Shown here one piece after another: positions 35,190 to 46,681 of a stretch of DNA of 64,000 bases (the stretch's first letter is position 1; every line of letters starts with the position of its first letter). The notes under the pieces were generated by a model. The model did not search any database. It was given only the letters and a program-made list of their open reading frames with translations, and was not told where the DNA came from. Origin of the DNA: Triticum aestivum (taxonomy: Eukaryota > Streptophyta > Magnoliopsida > Poales > Poaceae); assembly GCF_018294505.1 (NCBI RefSeq), contig NC_057798.1:375840189-375904188 (forward strand). The letters run 5' to 3'. The translations under genes were made by a program, and so were the position numbers.

Positions 35190-36184
35190 TGATGTAGGGC
35201 GGAACCCTAGGGGCCGATCTTTCACGTTTGGAGAGAATCCCTACGAGGAACACGAAGAACGTGCAGAAGAACACGAGGGGAAAACAAGATAAACACTCAA
35301 CCGACATGAAATTGATCACATAGGTGCTAGATCATCAAGGCACAAAGTAACACGAGATTCAAAGTCAACAAGGGACGATACAAAGGTAGCCGTTCTTCTC
35401 CAAGAGGAGGTCTTGATTGTCTTCTTCGGATGGAGATCTTGAATCCGGATGGATCTTCTCCGAAGAGGTGCGGTCCCTCACGAGGAGTAGATCCGTGCGG
35501 ATGAGCAATGCTCTATCTCAAATGAGCTAAACCAATGCTAAGTCTCAAAGTGAGGAGGAGGAGTCCTATTTATAGGCTAGGGGGGCAAAGGGGTACATGG
35601 GCTCAGCCCAACTCGCGCACGCAGGTGGGGTCCGGATGGTCCGGGTGGGGAGCCGGATGATCCGGGTGGAGACCCGGATGAGCTGGTGATGCAGGCGGTG
35701 GCGGTGCAGGTCTGGATGTCCGGCTGGGGGTCCGAATGTCTGGGCGGTGCCCGGATGATCCAGGTCGGTGTCCGGATGATCCGGCTTCAGGGAGGAGCTT
35801 CGGGTGTCTTCGGCGCGAATTAGCCGGATCTTCTGGACCGGGGTCTGGATCGTCCGGGCTCTGTCTGGATCGTCCGGGCCCTCGTCCGGATCGTCCGGAC
35901 AGCCTGGGACTTGGCACTTCTCCACTCTGTCTTCACGCATGTCTTACGCTTCCGGTTCTCCTTGCTTCCTAGCTTCTCCATGGATAACTCCTTGGTACCT
36001 GAGTATGCAAAGCGTCTCCCTTTGAGGTAGCATCCATGTCTCATGTGAATCGAAAGGGAGTTATGAGAGGAGTGATGTCACCTCGGTTTCGAGAGCTCTT
36101 GCACGTGCTCGAGTCATAGGTCCAAGTGGTGTTGTAGGAGATGTAGATGCGTCCATGGGGATGATCATGGGATGCTCTGCATCA
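35190..36184 (-). repeat. 5' LTR of CRM-like gypsy element
   Basis: 995 bp, forward tgatgtagggcgg...gatgctctgcatca, with TATA at about 35568-35577 (minus). It carries the same quasi-palindrome array (35630-35900), many copies of which differ from the partner at CpG positions. Confidence 0.9.
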
Positions 36185-36189
36185 ATCGT

Positions 36190-36634
36190 CTTCTTCTTCT
36201 TCTCCTGCAGAATCTCTTCTCATTGATGGATTTCCAATCACTCTTGCAACTATTTTCCTGACCCTTTCCTCTCATTTCCTTCCATCTCCATCTTCTCTGG
36301 GCTCAAGACTAAATTCCATTTTTTCTTGTGTTGATGCCCTGGCCTTAGACATTGGCACTCTCTTTGCAGGTGCCTTCTTGTTCAGACCTGGCTTTGTAGA
36401 AGCAATTGTGTCAAATTCTTTCTTTACAACCTTCTTCTTTCAACTGACTTCTTCAACTTTAAAATCTTCATCCTCTGAATATGAAGTTTTCTTCTTTCTC
36501 TGCCTAGTTGTTGCCTTAGGCAGGTTGCTGGGAGTGCTCCTGCTCCCCTCATCAAAGCTGCCAGAGGGACTAGTGCCCTCACTCAAATGCAGCAGCTCTT
36601 CAGACTTGTTCTGGCTGTCACTCTGATCAGACAT
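36190..36634 (-). pseudogene. host-element ORF2, N-terminal piece
   Basis: Starts at ATG 36634 (MSDQSDSQNKSEELLHLSEG). It is a Ser/Glu-rich then Lys/Arg-rich (ATTRQRKKKTSYSEDED) segment with a stop near 36440 and frame changes before 36190. After conceptual removal of the gypsy insertion it joins an Glu-rich stretch and the central ORF2 piece in frame. The composition suggests a nuclear or nucleic-acid-associated protein; that is inference. Confidence 0.6.
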
Positions 36635-38372
36635 TCTGACACTGCAAACTGAGAGTTGGCCCTGTGAATAGTTATAGATGAGATAGAGTGGATGAGCATC
36701 ACAAAGTGTAGAGTTTTGTGCAAAATGAATGAGTCAAAAACTTAGTTTTAATTTTCCACAGAAAGCATTTCGGAGCTACCGATTTGTTAAACTCGGTGAC
36801 ACCGAAGCAACTTTGGAGTCTAAACTAGTGGAATCAGTCAGACCGAGACACAGTTCGGTGACTCCAAGATTGCTAGGGTTTCACAAAGTCCTCAACTCGG
36901 TCACACCGATTTGCAAGTTTCAGTCAGACCAAAAATTACAAGTGCAATGGCCTAAGCCAAATCGGTGAGACCGATTTCTACAATTCGGTCGGTCCGAGAT
37001 GAGTTCGTAAGAAAGCTAACCCTAAATTTTTGAATCAAAACTAATCTAAAGGATGTTTTCTCTAGATAGATTGATCTCATACTTGGAAAGAAACATGGCA
37101 TTGTCTTTGTGCTAAGAATCAGAGGTAAAAGATTGCACAAAGTGTCGAACTCATACCATAACTTGGTGATGAGCTTGCTACGGCGGCAACGGAGGTGAAG
37201 ATTTCTATTGACGGTGGCGGAGACCAGCGGCAGGAGGTCGCTGGCGACGAGAGGACGATCCGGAGACCCGAGGCAGCAGAGCAGGACACGCGCAGGCTGA
37301 GAGGATTTGAAGTAATTTCCAAAATTTGACCCGTCGGTGTGACCGAGTGGAACAACTTGGTGGCACCGAGATGCAGAATCGCAAGCGGTTACTGCAACTC
37401 AGTGTGACCGAAAGGTTCTAATCGGTTGCACCAAGATTGAAAACTTAGATCAACCCAGTGAACTCGGTATGACCGAAAAGGATGAATCGGTCAAACCGAA
37501 ATGCACAAAGAGGTTTTGGAAGTTTAATTCTATGACAAATCGGTGACTCCGAGTGCTCCTCACCCAGAGGGTTCGAAACTGACTTGTTCAAACTTTGTGA
37601 TGTAGCATGAATAGAGTTTGAGACGAGAAAAGCATAGATAGCTAGAGGAAGTTCTTAGGCATTCTTGTCCATCCATTTGGCAAAAAAAGAAGAGCCAAAC
37701 AATCAAAGCAGCAAATGGATGTCCTCGAACGAGAAAAATATGCAATCAACATGCTCACACAGTAAGATAGCAAATGAAATATGTGGCAAAGCATGCATAG
37801 TCACTCTAGCATCTATCAAGTAATTGGTGATGACTAGGTCATCTATATATGAGTATATTGACTTAGGTGTCAAATGAGAACATTTGATCATAGGTCATAG
37901 TCACCGTTTAAGCACAAGTGGGTTTACCACTTTTACATAAAGCATTGTTGTGTTCACACCATTAGAGTTGCTTTAGACCAATTCTTAGAGTAAAGCTCCC
38001 CTAGATGTGATATCCCACCTAAGAGGGATGAACTAACCTTGGGTTTTGTCGCTGATGACTTCATGTAGATGTTGAAGATGTGGATGCTCATTGTTGATGT
38101 AGATCATTTGGATCAATCCATTGGAGTGAGTTGCACTTTCGATACCTACACGGGTTAGTCCCACAAGGAACAAACAAGGATATCCATAGACATAGAGTGA
38201 AGCACACACATAATGATGTCCATGAAAGCATTAGATTACCTTGTCCCTTGTCTTACCAACAAGAGGGTTTGTGACTCCTTGAACTAGTGCAAGATGTGGA
38301 AGTTGTTTGCACTTGTCCTTGCCAAAATGAATATGAGTGAAGAATGTTGGTGGAGTCACCCTCAACAACTCT
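36635..38372 (-). other. host-element spacer with leader-like exon
   Basis: About 1.7 kb between gag and ORF2. 36750-37560 holds scattered TCGGT...ACCGA quasi-palindromes like those of the LTRs. A GC-rich block (about 37155-37320, minus) reads like a 5' UTR exon ending AAGTTATG/GTATGA, and acceptor-like CAG sites lie just before ORF2 (about 36640-36665). ORF2 may thus be expressed from its own spliced leader. 37600-38372 shows nothing recognisable. Confidence 0.5.
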
Positions 38373-39946
38373 CTAGTTCTTCTTCTTTGTGATCCACATC
38401 ATCTTGATGGGAATCCTTGGGGTGTAGATGTACTTGATGAAGTAGAACTTGAAGTAGTCTTGGGAACCCACTTGACCAAGGCCTTTGGAGCATCTTCAAA
38501 TGCATCAATCTCCTCTTGAAGCTTGTCCTTGCCTTTTAGCTTGTGGTCTTGTGGTGGAAGATCATCTTGAGCTTGTGTTCCCTTGAAGGAAGTAGGATCA
38601 TACATCTCTTGTTGAGGAACAAACTTCGTCTTGGGGTATTGATCTTCTTCCCACTCAACTCCATTAGCATTGAACTTTCGTTCAAAACCAACACCTTGAT
38701 TCTTTCGGTGCCTTCCTTGCTTGCATACAATTTCCTCAAATTGCTTACTTCCGGCAAGGCTCTTGTAAACACCTTTCTCTACAATTCCCTTCAATAAGCT
38801 ATTTTATTTCTCAAGTGTAACTTGGCTAAGAGAATCATTAGTGGAATCAAGAGAACTACTAGAAGCAACAATATTGAATTTAGCATGATTATTGTTACTA
38901 CTAGAAGAAGAATCTTTCTTACTCTTGTTGCTAGATTTTACTTGTGGCATGTAAGTAGACAAGAGTAAACACTTGGCAATGTAAGAAGAACTTTTCTTCT
39001 GAAGATCATCATTGATGGCCTTTAAGAACCCATGTTCTTGCTCAAGATTGAGCTACTCGAAGCGTAGCTTCTCATGAGATTTTAAAAGTTCTCGATGATC
39101 TTCTAAAGTAGTTTCATGAGCTAACTTAAGAGTGTTTAGTTCTTTAGTTAGTCGCTCAATCTCCTTCTTATCATTGTCATTCATTTCATCTTGATTAGCA
39201 TGATTAATAACATTTTCATCATAGTATTCATCACTAGAGTTGTCAACAAGTAAATCATCATCACCTAACAAATCATCTTCATCACTATTGAAATCAACAT
39301 ACTCGGGGTGTGATAACTTGGGGCCTTTAGCCATGAAGCATCTTCAAATTTCTTCATTTGGTGACTCAAATATGTCATAGGAGTTGGTTGACGCAAGTGC
39401 TAGACCGGCAACACCTTCATCTTGAGTATATTCGGAGTCGGAGTGATAACTTCTCTCGGAGTGGTGGTCGGAGTCGAAGTCGGATACCCATTCACCAACA
39501 TGAGCTTGATGTCTTTGTTTTGTGTAGCTCCTTGATGGCTTGTCCTTCCTTTCCGAATCCTTGCTTCTGCGAGAGGTTCTTCGTTCATAGTGATCATCTC
39601 TACTCCTTCTCTCCCTTGGAGGTGATTCTTCCCTTTTGCTTCTCCTTTTAGGTCAGTCTTATCTTCTTTTGTATGGAGTCGTACACTCATTGGAGTAGTG
39701 TCTGGGTCTTCCACAATTGTAGCAGTTTCGCTCACGACTAGAAGATCTTTTGTCATTGTAGGACCTTGACTTGGAACTCCTTTCCTTGCTTCTACACTTG
39801 TAGAATTTGTTGAAGTTCTTCACCACTAAGCTCAATTCTTCATTGAAGTCTTGTTTCTCACTTGATGATGTAGGAGCATCACATGAGGCTTTGTAAGCAC
39901 CACTAGACTTGTTGTGAAGCTCTTCTTTATCCTTGAGTGACATCTC
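38373..39946 (-). pseudogene. host-element copia-type gag, C-terminal piece
   Basis: Continues the gag cut by the Athila-type insertion. In order: MSLKDKEELHNKSSGAYK, an Arg/Ser-rich segment, zinc knuckle CYNCGRPRHYSNEC (all ligands present), several frame changes, an acidic stretch (FNSDEDDLLGDDDLLVDN), a coiled coil (KEIERLTKELNTLKLAHETT), and a Lys-rich tail (KQGRHRKNQGVGFERKFNAN) ending near 38373. The tail is long for a copia gag and is not followed by protease or integrase. Confidence 0.8.
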
Positions 39947-39951
39947 ATGAG

Positions 39952-41515
39952 TGCTACATCTTGAGCTTGCGTTGGTTTTCCTAGAAGAGGAAAGGGTGAT
40001 GTAGCAATAGTAGCGTAAGTATTTCCCTCAGTTTTTTGGAACCAAGGTATCAATCCAGTAGGAGGCTCCTCAAAAGTCCCACGCACCTACACAAACAAAC
40101 AAAGAACTTGCAACCAACGCAATAAAGGGGTTGTCAATCCCTTCACGACCACTTGTGAAAGTGAGATCTAATAAAGATAGTATGATAAGATAAATATATT
40201 TTTGGTATTTTATAATATAGATGCGAAAAGTAAAGATGCAAATAAAAGTAGATTGGAAGCAAATATGATAAAAGATAGACCCGGGGGCCATAGGTTTCAC
40301 TAGTGGCTTCTCTCAAGATAGCATAAGTATTACGGTGGGTGAACAAATTACTGTCGAGCAATTGATAGAAAAGCGAATAATTATGAGATTATCTAGGCAT
40401 GATCATGTATATAGGCATCATGTCCGCAACAAGTAGACCGACTCCTGCCTGCATCTACTACTATTACTCCACACATCTACCGACTCCTACCTGCATCTAG
40501 AGTATTAAGTTCATAAGAACAGAGTAACGCCTTAAGCAAGATGACATGATGTAGAGGGATAAACTCAAGCAATATGATATAAACCCCATATTTTTATCCT
40601 CGATGACAACAATACAATACGTGCCTTGCAACCCTTTCTGTCACTAGGTAAGGACACCGCAAGATTGAACCCAAAGCTAAGCACTTCTCCCATGGCAAGA
40701 AAGATCAATCTTGTAGGCCAAACCAAACTGATAATTCGAAGGGACTTGCAAAGATAACTCAATCATTCATAAAAGAATTCAGATAAGATTCAAATATTAT
40801 TCATAGATAAACTTGATCATAAACCCACAATTCATCGGATCTCGACAAACACACTGCAAAAAGAGTTTACATCGAATAGATCTCCACAAGAGAGGGGGAG
40901 AACATTGTATTGAGATCCAAAAAGAGAGAAGAAGCCATCTAGCTAATAACTATGGACCTGTAGGTCTGTGGTAAACTACTCACAACTCATCGGAGGGGCA
41001 AGGATGGTTATGTAGAGGCCCTCCGTGGTCGATTCCCCCTCCGGCAGAACATCGATAAAGGCTCCAAGACGGGATCTCGCGGATACAGAAGGTTACGGCG
41101 GTGGAAATTGTGTTTCGGTGGATCCCTAGATGTTTTTGGGGTATGTAGGCTTATATAGGAGGAAGAAGTACGTCGGTGGCCGCCCGAGGGGCCCACAAGA
41201 CAGGGGCGCGCCCGGGCACCCTCCTATCTCGTGGCTGCCTCGGCTGCTTCTTGACTTGCACCCCAAGTCCTCTGGATCACGTTCGTTCCAAAAATCACGC
41301 TCCCAAAGGTTTCATTCCATTTGGACTCCGTTTGATATTCCTTTTCTTCGAAATACTGAAATAGGCAAAAAAACAGCAATACGGGTTGGGCCTCCGATTA
41401 GTAGGTTAGTCCCAAAAATGATATAAATGTGTAAAATAAAGCCCATAAATATCCAAAAGGGGTAATATAATAGCATGGAACAATCAAAAATTATAGATAC
41501 GTTGGAGACGTATCA
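39952..41515 (-). repeat. 3' LTR of inner Athila-type element
   Basis: 1564 bp, forward tgctacatcttgag...ggagacgtatca. The TATA-like TATATAAG (minus) at about 41150-41157 marks the promoter. Imperfect repeats of cgactcctgcctgcatctac occur near 40440-40500. Confidence 0.92.
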
Positions 41516-44340
41516 AGCATCCCCAAGCTTAATTCCTGCTCGTCCTCGAGTAGGTAAATGATAAAAAAGAAATTTTTGATGTGGAATGCTACCTAGCATA
41601 ATTCTCAATGTAATTTTCTTTATTGTGGCATAAATGTTCAGATCCAAATGATACAAAATAAAAGTTCATATTAACATGAAAATAGTGATACTTCAAGCAT
41701 ACTAATCAAAGTAATCATGTCTTCTCAAAGTAACATGGCCAAATAAAGTTATCCCTACAAAATCATATAGTCTTGTTGTTGCTCTATCTTCATCACACAA
41801 AGTATTTAATCATGCACAACCCCGATGACAAGCCAAGCAATTGTTTCACACTTTAATAATCTCAAACTCTTTCAACTTTCACGCAATACATGAGCGTGAG
41901 CCATGGACATAGCACTATATGTGGTGTAGAATGGTGGTTGTGGAGAATACAAAAAAGGAGAAGATAGTCTCACATCAACTAGGCGTATCAACGGGCTATG
42001 GAGACGCCCATTAATAGATATCAATGTGAGTGAGTAGGGATTGCCATGCAACGGATGCACTAGAGCTATAAATATATGAAAGCTCAACAAAAGAAACTAA
42101 GTGGGTGTGCATCCAACTTGCTTGCTCACGAAGACCTAGGGCGTTTTGAGGAAGCCCATCATTGGAATATACAAGCCAAGTTCTATAATGAAAAATTCCC
42201 ACTAGTATATGAACGTGACAACATAGGAGACTCTCTATCATGAAGATCATGGTGCTATTTTGAAGCACAAGTGTGGAAAAAGAGATAGTAGCATTGTCCC
42301 TTCTCTCTTTTTTTCTCTTTTTTTTCTCCTTTTTTTTCCTTTTTTCTTTGGCCTTTTTTTGCCTTTCTCTTTTTTCTTTCTTTCTTTTTCTGCTTTTTTT
42401 CTTTTTGTAAAGTGCGAAGTCTCATCCCGACTTGTGGGGGAATCATAGTCTTCATCATCTTTTCCTCACTAGGACAATGCTCTAATAATGAAGATCATCA
42501 CACTTTTATGGATTTACAACTCAAGAATTACAACTCAAAACTAGAACAAGGTATGACTCTATATGAATGCCTCTGGCGGTGTACCGGGATATGCAATGAA
42601 TCAAGAGCGACATGTATGAAAATTATGAAGGTGGCCTTGCCACAAATACAATGTCAACTACATGATCATGCAAAGAGCAATATGACAAAAGTAATGCATG
42701 TCATATGAACGGAACGGTGGAAAGTTGCATGGCAATATATCTCGGAATGGCTATGGAAATGCCATAATAAGTAGGTATGGTGGCTGTTTTGAGGAAGGTA
42801 TATGGTGGGTGTATGGTACCGGCGAAAGTTGGACGGCACAAGAGAGGCTAGGAATGGTGGAAGGGTGAGGTGCGTATAATCCATGGACTCAACATTAGTC
42901 AAAAGAACTCATGTACTTGTTGCAAAAATCTAGAAGTCATCGAAAACCAAATCACTACACGCATGCTCCTAGGGGGATAGATTGGTAGGAAAAGACCATC
43001 GCTCGTCCCCGACCGCCACTCATAAGGAAGACACTCAATAAATAAAATTGTGCTCCAACTTCATCACAAAGCAGTTCACGATACGTGCATGCTACGGGAA
43101 TCACAAACCTCAACACAAGTACTTTTCATAATCACCTCAACTAGCATGACTCCAATATTACCTCCATATCTCAAAACAATTAGCAAGCATCATATTGATC
43201 ATAGCATCCAATTCCTTTCTATGATAGTTTTTATTATACCCAACTTGGATGCTCATCATTCTAGGACCAAATTTGTAACCATAGCAAATACCATGCTGTT
43301 CTAGAAGACTCTCAAAAATATATATGTGAATCATGAGAGACTAGCAATTTCTTCAAAATTAAGACACCACCGTGCTCTAAAAAATATAAGTGAAGCACTA
43401 GAGCAAAAACTATCAAGCTCAAAAGATATAAGTGAAGCACATAGAGTATTCTAGCAAATTCTAATCAAGTAGGCTTCTCCCAAAAGGTGTGTACAGCAAG
43501 GATGATTGTGGTAAACTAAAAAGCAAAGACTAATATAATACACGATGCTCCAAGCAAAACACATATCATGTGGCGAATAAAAATATATCTGCAAGTAAAG
43601 TTACCAATGAATGAAGACGAAAGAGGGGATGCCTTCCCGGGGCATCCCCAAGCTTAGGCTTTTGGCTATCCTTGAATATATTGGGGTTCCATGGGCATAC
43701 CCAAGCTTAGGCTCTTGCCACTCCTTATTCCATAGTCCATAAAAGCTTTACCCAAAACTTGAAAACTTCACAACACAAAACTCAACAGGAAATCTTATAA
43801 GCTCCGTTAGTGAAAGAAAACAAAACCACCACATAAGGTACTATAATGAACTCATTCTTTATTTATTTTGGTGTTAAATCTACTGTATTCCAACTTCTCT
43901 ATGGTTTATAAACTATTTTACTAGCCATAGATGCATCAAAATAAGCAAACAACACACGAAAAACAGAATCTGTCAAAAACAGAACAGTCTGTAGCAATCG
44001 GTAACTAAAGCAAACTTCTGGAACTCTAAAACTCCTACCAAAATAGGAAGTCCTGAAAATTTTGTCTATTTATCATCAGCAAAAATAATCAAAACAAAAA
44101 CACGTTTCCGTTATTTAACAAAACTAAATTCGTGCGTGCAAAGTTTCTGTTTTTCAGCAGAATCAAATCAACTATCATCATAGGTTATCCTATAGGTTCT
44201 ATTTGGCACAAACACTAATTAAAAGATAAAAACACATCTAAACAGAAGGTAGATGCAAGATTTATTACTAAACAGGAACAAAAACAAAAAACACAAAGAA
44301 AATTGGGTTGCCTCCCAACTAGCGCTATCGTTTAACACCC
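41516..44340 (-). other. Athila-type 3' region, non-coding
   Basis: 2.8 kb where pol should be. It includes a 115-bp T/C-rich tract (42300-42415), short repeats (agtgaagcac, 43390-43440) and the phrase gcatccccaagcttag near 43643 and 41517. I see no pol motif in any frame. Confidence 0.75.
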
Positions 44341-45480
44341 CTAGCTAGGCATAAAAGCGAAGATAGATTTAACGAGTGCCAAAGTGCCATCTTTGGCACT
44401 AAATTCATAAGTAGCTCGCATGATAGATTCATAAGGTAATTTGACTTTCTTTCTTGGAAAGTGCTCCATGCCTTTCTTTAATGGAAATTGGAATCTAATA
44501 TTCCCTTCCTTCATATCAATAATCACGCCTCGTTCTAGGAAAGGTCTACCAAGAATAATAGGGCAAGAGAGATTGCAATCTATATCAAGAATAGTAAAAT
44601 CTACGGGCACCAAATTTCTATTTGCAACAATGAGAACATCATTGATCCTTCCCATTGGCTTTTTAATGGTGGAATCCGCAAGGTGCAAATTTAAAGAGCA
44701 ATCATCAAGATCATGGAAACCTAGAATATCACATAAAGTTTTCGGAATCATGGAAACACTAGCACCCAAATCACACAAAGCAAAACACTCATGATCATTA
44801 ATTCTAATCTTTATAGTAGGTTCCCACTCATCATTAAGTTTTCTAGGTATAGAAACTTCCAAATTAAGTTTTTCATCATAAGATTGCATCAAGGCATCAA
44901 AGATATGTTTGGTAAAAGCTTTATTTTGACTATAAGCATGAGCAGAATTAATAACGGATTGCAACAAGGAAATACAACCTTCTAAAGAACAATTATCATA
45001 ATCAAAATCCTTGAAATCCGAGATAGTGGGTTCAATACTATTTAAAGTTGTGACCTCTCCAATCCTACTTTTACCAAATTTAACATCAAGATCTAAAAAC
45101 TCCAAATTCTTGGGACGCCTTCTAGGTAAAGTTGACTCATCATCAGTCCCATAATTATCAAGATTCATATTGCAAAACATAAATCTAATAGGAGACGCAT
45201 CAATAACTTTAAGATCTTCGTCATTATTTTCATGGAAACTAGAATAACACACTTTTATAAAGCAATCTTTCTTTGCACACAATCTACCGGCTCTTTCCTT
45301 GCACTCATCAATGGAAATTCTCATGGCTTTGAGAGACTCATTGATATCATGCTTAGGAGGAGAAGATCTAAGTTTAAGAGAATCAACATCAAGCGAAAGT
45401 ATATCAACATTCCTAGCCAAATCATCAACTTTAAGCAATTTTTCTTCAAGCAAAGCATTAAAATTCTTTTGAGAAATCAT
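44341..45480 (-). pseudogene. Athila-type aspartic protease region
   Basis: A 379-residue open frame. The N-terminal two thirds continue the Gag-Pro linker (VDDLARNVDILSLDVDSLKL...). The retropepsin core has CDLGASVSMIPKTLCD (Asp active site), HLADSTIKKPMGRINDVLI, PVDFTILDIDCNLSCPIILGRPFL and IDMKEGNIRFQFP. It ends with a stop at 44341 after FAFMPS. The long open frame is well preserved; a single stop (45483-45481) separates it from gag. Substrates would be Gag and, in trans, helper Pol. Confidence 0.85.
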
Positions 45481-45483
45481 AAA

Positions 45484-46451
45484 TTATTTCACACTATTCT
45501 CAAAATCAGAGGGCATCTTATTAAAATTACCATAAGAATTATTGTAGGAATTTCCATAATTATTAGAGGGATTACTAGGGAACGGTCTAGCATTGAAATT
45601 TCCTCTATAAGCATTGTTTCCAAAACTATTCCTACCAACAAAATTCACATCCATAGATTCATTATTATTCTCAATCAAAGTAGACAAAGGCATATAATTG
45701 GGATCAAGAGGAGTATTTTTAGTAGCAAATAATTTCGTTCATCCATCTTTCTACTCAAAATATTGATTTCTTCTATAGCATGCACTTTTTTAATAGAAGA
45801 TCTTTCGGTGTGCCATTGAGAATAATTAGCCATAATATTATCAAGAAGTTTTGTAGCATCTCCTAACATGATTTCCATAAACGTGCCTCATGCGGCCGAA
45901 TCTAAGAGATTTCTAGATGCAAAGTTCAAACCGGCATAAAAAATTTGTATGATCATCCATAAATTCAAACCATGAGTAGGGCAATTGCGAAGCATCAATT
46001 TCATTCTTTCCCAAGATTGGGCAACATGCTCATGATCAAGTTGTTTAAAATTCATAATATCGTTCCTAAGAGTGATGATCTTAGCGGGAGGAAAATACTT
46101 AGAGATAAAAGCATCTTTGCACTTGTTCCAAGAATCAGTACTATTTTTAGGCAAGGACGAAAACCAAACTTTAGCACGATCTCTAAGTGAAAATGGGAAT
46201 AACTTTAATTTGACAGTATTGTTATCCCTATCTTTCTTCTTTTGCATATCACACAAACCAACAAAGTTGTTTAGATGAGTAGCGACATCTTCACTAGGAA
46301 GGCCGGCGAATTGATCTTTCATAACAAGATTCAGCAAAGCGGTATTGATTTCACAGGACTCAGCAACATTAAGAGGAGCAATCGGAGTACTAAGGAAATC
46401 GTTATTATTGGTATTCGAGAAATCACACAATTTGGTATTATCTTGCGCCAT
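45484..46451 (-). pseudogene. Athila-type gag
   Basis: Starts at ATG 46451 (MAQDNTKLCDF), about 200 nt after the PBS. The Retrotrans_gag domain shows LPSEDVATHLNNFVGLCDMQ, KLFPFSLRDRAKVWFSSLP, WNKCKDAFISKYFPPAK and NFKQLDHEHVAQSWERMK. A stop near 45888 and a frame change near 45730 split the C-terminal half, which ends in an Asn-rich tract (NPSNNYGNSYNNSYGNFN). No zinc knuckle. It is relatively intact, with about three lesions. Confidence 0.87.
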
Positions 46452-46652
46452 GGCAACAAGTAATCCAACACACAAGCAAACAGAAAAAGGCAAGCGAAAG
46501 AGAGAAAGGAGGAGATTGGGAAAGAGAGGGCAAATAAAACGGCAAGGGTGAAGTGGGGGAGAGGACTACGAGAGGCAAATGGAAAATAATGTAAATGCGA
46601 GGGAGATGGGTTTGTGAGGGGTATTTGGTATGTCTTGACTTGAGCGAAGACC

Positions 46653-46670
46653 TCCCCGACAACGGTGCCA
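46653..46670 (-). other. primer-binding site, inner Athila element
   Basis: Minus-strand TGGCACCGTTGTCGGGGA, the tRNA-Asp type site of Athila elements, 11 bp from the 5' LTR edge. Confidence 0.8.
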
Positions 46671-46681
46671 GAAATCCTTCT

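Larger units (their letters stand above)
27579..36184 (-). mobile_element. Ty3-gypsy element, chromovirus/CRM-like pol, with both LTRs
   Basis: 8606 bp with LTRs 27579-28604 and 35190-36184, PBS 35173-35186 and minus-strand gag-pro-RT-RH-IN. The flanking 5-bp duplications are ATCCT (27574-27578) and ATCGT (36185-36189), one mismatch. The eye count gives about 65 differences in roughly 990 bp (6-7%). The integrase frame runs into the 3' LTR, as in CRM-type chromoviruses, but I see no clear chromodomain, so lineage placement is tentative. It interrupts ORF2 of the 35-kb element. Confidence 0.9.

Noticed and set aside
42255..42458. Lys/Glu-rich minus-strand frame
   Set aside because: Translation of a T/C-rich low-complexity tract; no protein feature beyond composition.
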